This document shows, piece after piece, positions 58,051 to 64,000 of a stretch of 64,000 nucleotides of DNA. The position numbers were made by a program, and so were the translations under genes. The first letter of the stretch is position 1, and each line of letters begins with the position of its first letter. The stretch comes from Falsirhodobacter halotolerans (lineage in GTDB: Bacteria; Pseudomonadota; Alphaproteobacteria; Rhodobacterales; Rhodobacteraceae), in contig NZ_JALJAZ010000001.1 of assembly GCF_022899245.1 (NCBI RefSeq), positions 42,501 through 106,500 on the forward strand. The letters are read 5' to 3'. The notes below the pieces were generated by a model. The model was given only the letters and a program-made list of their open reading frames with translations, did not search any database and was not told the DNA's origin.

Positions 58051-58152
58051 GTCCCCCTTGGGCATCTGGTTGCCGTGCCTATATAGGCGCGGTATGCCAA
58101 GTCATACGTTGTTTGCAAATCCCCGTGGGCCTGTTTGCCCAAAGGACATTCC

Positions 58153-59145
58153 ATGACCATCGCACCGCAGATCGCCTGGGACGACACCGTCCTTCCCTTC
58201 CAGCTTGACCGTTCGGACATCCGGGGTCGCGTCGTGCGGCTGGACGGTGTGTTGGATCAGATCCTGTCGCGCCACGCCTATCCCCCGTCGATCGAGGCGC
58301 TGGTGGCCGAATCCGCGCTGCTGACCGCGCTGATCGGCCAGACGATCAAACTTCGCTGGAAGCTGTCGCTTCAGATTCGGGGCAACGGCGCGGTCAAGCT
58401 GATCGCCACCGATTATTACGGCCCGACCGATGACGGCCAACCCGCCCGCATCCGCGCCTATGCCGGGTTCGACAAGGACGCCCTGACCGACGCCCCCGCG
58501 TTCGACCAGTTGGGCGACGGGTATTTCGCCATCCTGATCGATCAGGGCGAAGGCACCGTCCCCTATCAGGGCATCACCCCCATCGCGGGCGGGTCGCTGG
58601 CCAAATGCGCCGAGACGTATTTCGCCCAGTCCGAACAGCTGCCCACCCGGTTCGAACTGTCCTTCGGCCGGTCGCAGCGCCCGGGCGAGGCGGAGGTCTG
58701 GCGCGCGGGCGGCGTGATGCTGCAGCACATGCCCAAGGCGTCCCCCTCGGTGGGCGAGGCGTCGGGCGAAGGCGGTCTGCTGACCCATGCCGACATCCTG
58801 TCGGGCGAGGAAAGCGACAGCTGGCTGCGCGCGAACTATCTTCTGGATACGGTGGAGGACATCGAGATGGTCGGCCCCACGGTGTCGCCGACGGATCTTC
58901 TGGTGCGCCTGTTCCACGAAGAAGGGCCGCGCGTGTTCGACGCGCAGGCGCTGCGCTTTGGCTGTTCATGTTCCGCCGACAAGGTGCAGGAGGCGCTGGC
59001 CCCCTATCCCCCCGAGGAGATCGCCGGAATGATCACCGAGGCGGGCGTCGTCACCGCCGATTGCCAATTCTGCGGCGCGCATTACGAATTCGCGCCCGAC
59101 ACCCTTGGATCGGACACGGTGGGACCGCCCGGAGATGACGCCTGA
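58153..59145 (+). CDS. hslO: Hsp33 redox-regulated chaperone
   Basis: A 330-residue cytoplasmic chaperone that becomes active when oxidised. The four redox cysteines are present: Cys271 and Cys273 (GCSCSAD), Cys304 and Cys307 (CQFCGA), which bind zinc when reduced. The conserved GGSLAKCAETYFAQSEQ and RGNGAVKLIATDYYG blocks of the N-terminal domain are clear. The ATG at 58153 has AAAGGA six bases upstream; the longer frame begins with TTG. Its last bases overlap the next Nudix gene by 11. Confidence 0.95.
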   Translation: MTIAPQIAWDDTVLPFQLDRSDIRGRVVRLDGVLDQILSRHAYPPSIEALVAESALLTALIGQTIKLRWKLSLQIRGNGAVKLIATDYYGPTDDGQPARIRAYAGFDKDALTDAPAFDQLGDGYFAILIDQGEGTVPYQGITPIAGGSLAKCAETYFAQSEQLPTRFELSFGRSQRPGEAEVWRAGGVMLQHMPKASPSVGEASGEGGLLTHADILSGEESDSWLRANYLLDTVEDIEMVGPTVSPTDLLVRLFHEEGPRVFDAQALRFGCSCSADKVQEALAPYPPEEIAGMITEAGVVTADCQFCGAHYEFAPDTLGSDTVGPPGDDA

Positions 59146-59692
59146 CGCCCTGACCGCCGCCCTGACGCGCCCCGCCCCGCCCGATCCGGCGGGGCCATGG
59201 CCCGTGCCGGACATCCTGCGCCCAGCGGCGGTGCTTCTGGCGGTCGAGGGCGACCGTCTGTGGCTGACGAAACGCGCGACCGGTCTGGCCCATCATCCGG
59301 GCCAGATCGCCCTGCCCGGCGGCAAGGTCGATCCCACCGACGCCGATGCTGTGGCCTGCGCCCTGCGCGAATCGCAGGAGGAGATCGGCCTGCCCCCGGC
59401 CTCGGTCTGCGTTCTGGGCGCACTTCCCCCCCACCCCACAGTGACCGGATTCACGATCACGCCGGTCGTGGGCCTTCTGCACACGCGCTTCACCCCCCGA
59501 CCGGAGGTGGGCGAGGTGGCCGAGGTCTTCGCCGTTCCCCTGACCCACATCCTCGATCCCGCGAGCTACCGGCTGGAATCCCGCATCTGGGGCGGGCGCA
59601 CGCGGCGGTATTGGGTGGCGCCGTGGGGGCCCTATTACATCTGGGGGGCGACGGCGGGCATTCTGCGCGATCTGGCGGTGCGCGTCGGATGA
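59135..59692 (+). CDS. CoA-type Nudix pyrophosphatase
   Basis: A 185-residue Nudix protein of the NudL/CoA-pyrophosphatase type. TKRATGLAHHPGQIALPGGK is the diagnostic block upstream of the Nudix box, which reads GGKVDPTDADAVACALRESQ then EEIGL; an aspartate stands where the first glutamate of the generic box would be, as in this subfamily. It should hydrolyse CoA to 3',5'-ADP and phosphopantetheine. The start at 59135 lies inside hslO, and its stop overlaps the next start (ATGA). Confidence 0.9.
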   Translation: MTPDALTAALTRPAPPDPAGPWPVPDILRPAAVLLAVEGDRLWLTKRATGLAHHPGQIALPGGKVDPTDADAVACALRESQEEIGLPPASVCVLGALPPHPTVTGFTITPVVGLLHTRFTPRPEVGEVAEVFAVPLTHILDPASYRLESRIWGGRTRRYWVAPWGPYYIWGATAGILRDLAVRVG

Positions 59693-60810
59693 TCCTGCCC
59701 GCCGCCCCCTGGATGGACCCCGCCCGCCCCGTCGCCGCCGCGCTGGAAGACGCGGGCCATTGCGCGCTGCTGGTGGGCGGTTGCGTTCGCAACGCGCTGA
59801 TGGGGCGGGCGGTGACCGATCTGGATCTGGCCACCGACGCCCATCCCGGCACGGTGATCGCGCGGGCCGAGGTGGCGGGCCTGAAGGTCGTGCCCACCGG
59901 GCTGGCCCACGGCACCGTCACCGTCATCACGGGCGGCACGCCCGTGGAGGTCACGACCTTCCGCCGCGATGTCGCCACCGATGGCCGCCATGCGACGGTG
60001 GCCTTCGCGCAGGATGTGGCCGAAGATGCCGCGCGCCGCGATTTCACGATGAATGCGCTTTATGCCGATCTGCGGGGGCGGGTGATCGATCCGCTGGGGG
60101 GCATGGACGATCTGCGCGCCCGCCATGTCCGCTTCGTCGGCGATCCCGACCGCCGCATCGCCGAAGATTACCTGCGCATCCTGCGGTTCTTTCGGTTTCA
60201 CGCAATCTATGGCGATGCCGATGCGGGGCTGGATGCCGAGGGCCTGGCCGCCTGCGCATCGGGGGCGGAGGGGCTTGCCCGTCTGTCGCGCGAACGGGTG
60301 GGGGCAGAGATGGGCAAGCTTCTGTCCGCCGCCGATCCTGCGCCCGCCGTGGCGGCGATGGCGCAGGCGGGGGTGCTGGCGCGCGTGCTGCCGGGGGCGG
60401 ACGCGACCGCGCTGCCGGTCCTTGTGCATCTGGAGGGAGATCTGCCCCCCGATCCGATCCGGCGTCTGGCCCTGCTGGGGGGCGAGGCGGACCTGCGCTT
60501 GTCCAAGGCCGACGCCACCCGCCTGACCCGTATCGCCGCCGCCGCGCGCGACGGCACCGCGCCGCCCGAACTGGCCTATCGTCACGGGGCGGCGCTGGCC
60601 CGCGATGCCGCGCTGGTCCGCGCGGCGCTGATCGGCACCCCTCCGGCGCTGGACGGGCTTGCCGAGGCCGCCGCCGCCCGTTTTCCCGTCACCGCCGCCG
60701 ACCTGATGCCCGCCCTGAAGGGCCCCGCCCTCGGCCATCGCCTGCGCGAACTGGAGGCGCGGTGGATCGCCTCTGGCTTCCGTCTGACCAAGGATCAGCT
60801 TCTGGGGTGA
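59689..60810 (+). CDS. cca: CCA tRNA nucleotidyltransferase
   Basis: A 373-residue class II tRNA nucleotidyltransferase that adds or repairs the CCA end of tRNAs. The nucleotidyltransferase motif is LLVGGCVRNALMG, the metal aspartates are in TDLDLATDA, and RRDFTMNALYADLRG and RFVGDPDRRIAEDYLRILRF follow. The start at 59689 overlaps the previous stop by four bases. It is an essential type of enzyme where tRNA genes lack an encoded CCA; here tRNA-fMet encodes its own. Confidence 0.95.
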   Translation: MILPAAPWMDPARPVAAALEDAGHCALLVGGCVRNALMGRAVTDLDLATDAHPGTVIARAEVAGLKVVPTGLAHGTVTVITGGTPVEVTTFRRDVATDGRHATVAFAQDVAEDAARRDFTMNALYADLRGRVIDPLGGMDDLRARHVRFVGDPDRRIAEDYLRILRFFRFHAIYGDADAGLDAEGLAACASGAEGLARLSRERVGAEMGKLLSAADPAPAVAAMAQAGVLARVLPGADATALPVLVHLEGDLPPDPIRRLALLGGEADLRLSKADATRLTRIAAAARDGTAPPELAYRHGAALARDAALVRAALIGTPPALDGLAEAAAARFPVTAADLMPALKGPALGHRLRELEARWIASGFRLTKDQLLG

Positions 60811-60861
60811 CCTGCCACCCCTGCCGACCTATATGGCACGGGTATTCAGAAAGCCGCCCCC

Positions 60862-62706
60862 ATGTTCCAGTTTTTCGAACGGCTCGTCGATCCCTACGCG
60901 CCTTATGATCAAAAGGATGTCCCGCCGAACCGCCTCTGGCCGTTTCTGCGCGATTACATGCGCCCGTTCCGGGGGGTGTTCATCGTCACCGCGCTGTTGT
61001 CGGTGGTGGTGGCCGTCACCGATCTGGTGCTGATCTGGTATGTGGGGCGCATCGTCGATCTGCTGACGCGCGGCACCCCGGCCGAGGTCTGGGCCACCTA
61101 TGGCACCGAAATCACCTTGGTCGCGCTGGGCGTATTGTTCTTGCGGCCCCTGGCATCGGCGGCGAACACCGCCATGCTGCACAACGCGATCCTGCCCAAT
61201 TTCGGCACGCTGATCCGCTGGCGCGCGCACCGGCATGTCCTGCGTCAGCCCGTGGGCTGGTTCGAGGGGGATTTTGCCGGACGCCTCGCCAACCGCATCA
61301 TGCAGACGCCCCCTGCCGCCGGGGACGCGGTGTTCAACGTCTTCGATGCGGTGGCCTTCGCGGCCACCACGGCGGTGGGCAGCCTTGTGGTTCTGGGACA
61401 GGCCGATCCGCGCCTGATGATCCCGCTGCTGATGTGGTTTCTCGGCTATGGTCTCCTGATGCGCTGGACGGTGCGGCGGGCGGGGCCAGCAGCCAAGGCC
61501 TCGTCGGACGCCCGCTCGGCAGTGACGGGGCGCGTGGTCGATGCCTATACCAACATCCATTCGGTCAAGCTGTTCGCCCATGACGGGCGGGAGGAGGCCC
61601 ATGCGCGCGATGCCATCGAACATGCCCGCAGCACCTTCGCGGCCGAGATGCGGATCGTCAGCCGCATGGACATTTCCCTGACCCTTCTGAACGGCGCGAT
61701 GATCGTCGGCGTGATCGGCTGGGCCGTCCTGCTGTGGCATCAGGGGGCGGCGACGGTGGGCGTGGTCGCGGCGGCGGCGGCGCTGGTCCTGCGGCTGAAC
61801 AATATGACCTATTGGATCATGTGGGCCACCCAGCAGCTGTTCCAGTCGCTCGGCACCATTGCCGAGGGGATGGAGACCATCGCCCAACCCATCGCCCTGA
61901 CCGATGCCAAGGGCGCCAAGCCCCTGCACCTGACCGAGGGGCGGATCGATCTGGACGCGCTGACGCATCATTACGGACGCGCCGTGGGCGGGGTGAACGG
62001 CATCACGCTGACCATCCGCCCCGGCGAACGTCTGGGCGTCGTGGGCCGCTCCGGCGCCGGAAAATCGACGTTGGTGAAGCTCTTGTTGCGCTTCTACGAC
62101 CCCGAAGGCGGGGCCATCCGCATCGACGGGCAGGACATCGCGGGCGTCACCCAGTCCAGCCTGCGGCAGGCCGTGGGCATGGTGCAACAGGACCCGAGCC
62201 TCCTTCACCGTTCGGTCCGCGAAAACATCCTCTATGGCCGCCCCGACGCGACCGAGGAGCAGATGATCGCCGCCGCCCGACAGGCCGCCGCCCATGATTT
62301 CATCCTGACGTTGGAGGATGGCGAGGGCCGCACCGGCTATGACGCGCAGGTGGGCGAACGGGGGGTGAAGCTGTCGGGCGGTCAACGCCAGCGGATCGGC
62401 CTTGCCCGCGTCATCCTGAAGGACGCGCCCATCCTTGTGCTGGACGAGGCGACTTCGGCCCTCGATTCCGAGGTGGAGGCCGAGATTCAGGACGCGCTTT
62501 ACGGCGTCATGGCGGGCAAGACCGTGATCGCCATCGCCCACCGCCTGTCCACGCTGGCGCATATGGACCGCATCCTTGTTCTGGACGACGGGCGGATTGC
62601 CGAGATCGGCACCCATGACGAATTGCTGGCCCGGAACGGCCTTTACGCACGCTTCTGGGCGCATCAGTCCGGCGGCTTCATCCACACCGAGGAGGATCCC
62701 GCATGA
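60862..62706 (+). CDS. ABC exporter, half-transporter 1
   Basis: A 614-residue fused membrane-ATPase half-transporter. Six membrane segments lie in the first 330 residues, with the intracellular-loop block DAYTNIHSVKLFAHDGREEA. The ATPase domain has Walker A GRSGAGKST at 395-403, the signature LSGGQRQR at 504-511 and Walker B ILVLDEA at 524-530. All catalytic residues look intact. It overlaps the next ABC gene by four bases, so the two probably form a heterodimer in the inner membrane. The exported substrate is unknown; lipids or peptides are common for this type. Confidence 0.92.
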   Translation: MFQFFERLVDPYAPYDQKDVPPNRLWPFLRDYMRPFRGVFIVTALLSVVVAVTDLVLIWYVGRIVDLLTRGTPAEVWATYGTEITLVALGVLFLRPLASAANTAMLHNAILPNFGTLIRWRAHRHVLRQPVGWFEGDFAGRLANRIMQTPPAAGDAVFNVFDAVAFAATTAVGSLVVLGQADPRLMIPLLMWFLGYGLLMRWTVRRAGPAAKASSDARSAVTGRVVDAYTNIHSVKLFAHDGREEAHARDAIEHARSTFAAEMRIVSRMDISLTLLNGAMIVGVIGWAVLLWHQGAATVGVVAAAAALVLRLNNMTYWIMWATQQLFQSLGTIAEGMETIAQPIALTDAKGAKPLHLTEGRIDLDALTHHYGRAVGGVNGITLTIRPGERLGVVGRSGAGKSTLVKLLLRFYDPEGGAIRIDGQDIAGVTQSSLRQAVGMVQQDPSLLHRSVRENILYGRPDATEEQMIAAARQAAAHDFILTLEDGEGRTGYDAQVGERGVKLSGGQRQRIGLARVILKDAPILVLDEATSALDSEVEAEIQDALYGVMAGKTVIAIAHRLSTLAHMDRILVLDDGRIAEIGTHDELLARNGLYARFWAHQSGGFIHTEEDPA

Positions 62707-64000
62707 GGACCGCCCTGCGCCGCATGGGCGGCATGGTCGACGCCTTTCGCCCCGCCAAGGGCCAGCCGCCGGAAACGCTGGGCAGGTTCTTTCTGTGGTG
62801 CCTGAAGGGGTCCTGGCCCGCGCTGATCCTCGCCGCCGTCATCTCCTGCTTCACCGGCGCGCTGGAGGTGGTGTCGGCCACGCTGCTGGGCTGGGTGATC
62901 GACGGGGCGCAGGCCTCCGGCCCCGGCGCGTTCTGGGCGACAAGCTGGCCGCTGTTCGTAGGGTTGGCCGCCTTCTATCTGCTGCTCCGGCCCTTTGCGT
63001 TCGGCCTGTCCTCGGCCTCCAACGCGATCATGGTGCAGCCCAACGTCTTTCCGCTGGTTCTGGGGCGGCTGCACCGTTGGACGATGGGGCAGGACGTCAC
63101 CTTCTTCGACAACGATTTCGCGGGCCGCATCAGCCAGAAACAGATGCAGGCCGCCCGCGCGGTCACGGATGTGGCGGCTGAAACGATCAACACGGTGGCT
63201 TTCGCGCTGGCCTCGGTCGTGGGGTCGGTGATCTTTTTGCTTTCGGTCGATATCTGGCTGGCGGTGGCGCTGGGCGTCTGGATCGTCGGCTATATCGTCC
63301 TGATCCGCCATTTCATGCCGCAGATCCGCAGGAATTCCGCCGCCCGCGCCAACGCCCGCGCGATGGTGTCGGGGCAGGTGGTGGACACGATCAGCAACAT
63401 CAAGACGGTCAAGCTCTTCGCCCATGCCGAGTTCGAGGATCGGGTGGCCCTGCAGGCCATGGGCACCTTCCGCGAACGCAGCTTCGATTTCGGCGTCATC
63501 TCCACCACCTTTCGCACGGCGCTGATGCTGGTCTCGGGCCTTTTGCCCGTGGCGCTGATCGGCGGCACGCTGGTTCTGTGGCAGCAGGGCGTGGCCACGG
63601 CGGGCGACGTGGCGGCGGCGGGGGCAATTTCGCTGCGGCTGTCGCAGATGTCGGGCTGGGTCAGCTTCACGCTCATGTCCATCTACACCTCCATCGGTGA
63701 GGTGGAGGATGCGATGAACACGCTGGCCAAACCCCACAAGCTGCCCGACGCCAAGGGGGCGGAGGCGCTGCCCGCCGTGCGGGGCGAGGTGGCGTTCCGC
63801 GGGGTCACCTTCACCTATGGCGGGCGGCATGGCGGTGTCACGGATATCGACCTGACCATCGGCGCGGGCCAGAAGCTGGGCATCGTCGGCGCCTCGGGGG
63901 CGGGAAAATCCACGCTGGTCGCCCTGCTGCTGCGGCTTTACGACACCGAAAAGGGCGTGGTGGAGATTGATGGCCGCGATGTGCGGACCATCACGCAGGA
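62703..64000 (+). CDS. ABC exporter, half-transporter 2 (partial)
   Basis: The first 432 codons of a second half-transporter; it continues beyond the window. It starts with an ATG overlapping the previous stop (ATGA). The membrane domain occupies about residues 30-320, with DTISNIKTVKLFAHAEFEDR as the conserved intracellular loop, and the ATPase domain begins with Walker A GASGAGKST at 396-404. The signature motif and Walker B lie outside the window, so whether both ATP sites are active cannot be judged. Similar length and order to the previous gene suggest duplication and heterodimer formation. Confidence 0.92.
   Translation, partial: MRTALRRMGGMVDAFRPAKGQPPETLGRFFLWCLKGSWPALILAAVISCFTGALEVVSATLLGWVIDGAQASGPGAFWATSWPLFVGLAAFYLLLRPFAFGLSSASNAIMVQPNVFPLVLGRLHRWTMGQDVTFFDNDFAGRISQKQMQAARAVTDVAAETINTVAFALASVVGSVIFLLSVDIWLAVALGVWIVGYIVLIRHFMPQIRRNSAARANARAMVSGQVVDTISNIKTVKLFAHAEFEDRVALQAMGTFRERSFDFGVISTTFRTALMLVSGLLPVALIGGTLVLWQQGVATAGDVAAAGAISLRLSQMSGWVSFTLMSIYTSIGEVEDAMNTLAKPHKLPDAKGAEALPAVRGEVAFRGVTFTYGGRHGGVTDIDLTIGAGQKLGIVGASGAGKSTLVALLLRLYDTEKGVVEIDGRDVRTITQ

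Overview
The window comes from a high-G+C alphaproteobacterium of the Rhodobacteraceae (Rhodobacter/Paracoccus relatives). Three things point there: the 23S-5S-tRNA-fMet order and rRNA sequence, intervening sequences in the 23S rRNA at the sites where this group fragments it, and the gene content (TRAP transporter, OFA antiporter, DUF2793 spike-like protein, KpsMTE-type export). Almost everything looks chromosomal. One short accessory patch at about 17.9-20.6 kb holds a broken solute-binding-protein gene, a TetR/SDR pair with lower G+C and different codon use, and an IS3-family transposase remnant.

Layout. 1-3163: end of an rRNA operon (23S cut by the window edge, 5S, tRNA-fMet, terminator), followed by the decayed C-terminal end of a serine recombinase. 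3565-4737: MFS transporter. 4828-15101: a LysR regulator divergent from an uptake and catabolic operon: TRAP transporter (dctPQM), a BisC/DMSO-reductase-type molybdoenzyme and a two-subunit hydantoinase/oxoprolinase (hyuAB). 15232-17425: trimeric autotransporter adhesin plus a small secreted partner. 17863-20590: accessory patch. 20658-23815: acetoacetate/ketone-body module (thiolase, CoA-transferase A/B) with a divergent PAS-LuxR regulator. 23842-26669: IclR regulator divergent from a class III CoA-transferase and a citryl-CoA-lyase-like enzyme.

26677-35012: one long minus-strand run, SDR, GH15 glycosidase, cytochrome bo3-type quinol oxidase cyoABCD, GMC oxidoreductase. 35274-36872: FadR-type GntR regulator and an isocitrate-lyase/PEP-mutase superfamily enzyme. 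37046-42527: FdhF/YdeP-type molybdoenzyme, its small partner, an OFA (oxalate/formate) antiporter and a LysR regulator. 42531-47412: sulfate ABC transporter (sbp-cysTWA) and a flavoprotein. 47626-57379: surface-polysaccharide region: galE, two sulfotransferase-like proteins, UDP-galactopyranose mutase, a GT2 glycosyltransferase, a DUF2793 protein and kpsMTE. 57601-64000: Nudix hydrolase divergent from hslO, followed by a CoA-type Nudix hydrolase, the CCA-adding enzyme and two paired ABC exporters, the second cut by the window edge.

How the parts work together. Several regulators sit divergently next to their likely targets with inverted repeats between them; the IclR, TetR and GntR sites are the clearest. 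The polysaccharide region combines galactofuranose supply, galactofuranose-type transfer, candidate sulfation and export, and a sulfate importer lies beside it. No CRISPR array, intact prophage or complete insertion sequence was seen. All functions are read from sequence patterns alone.
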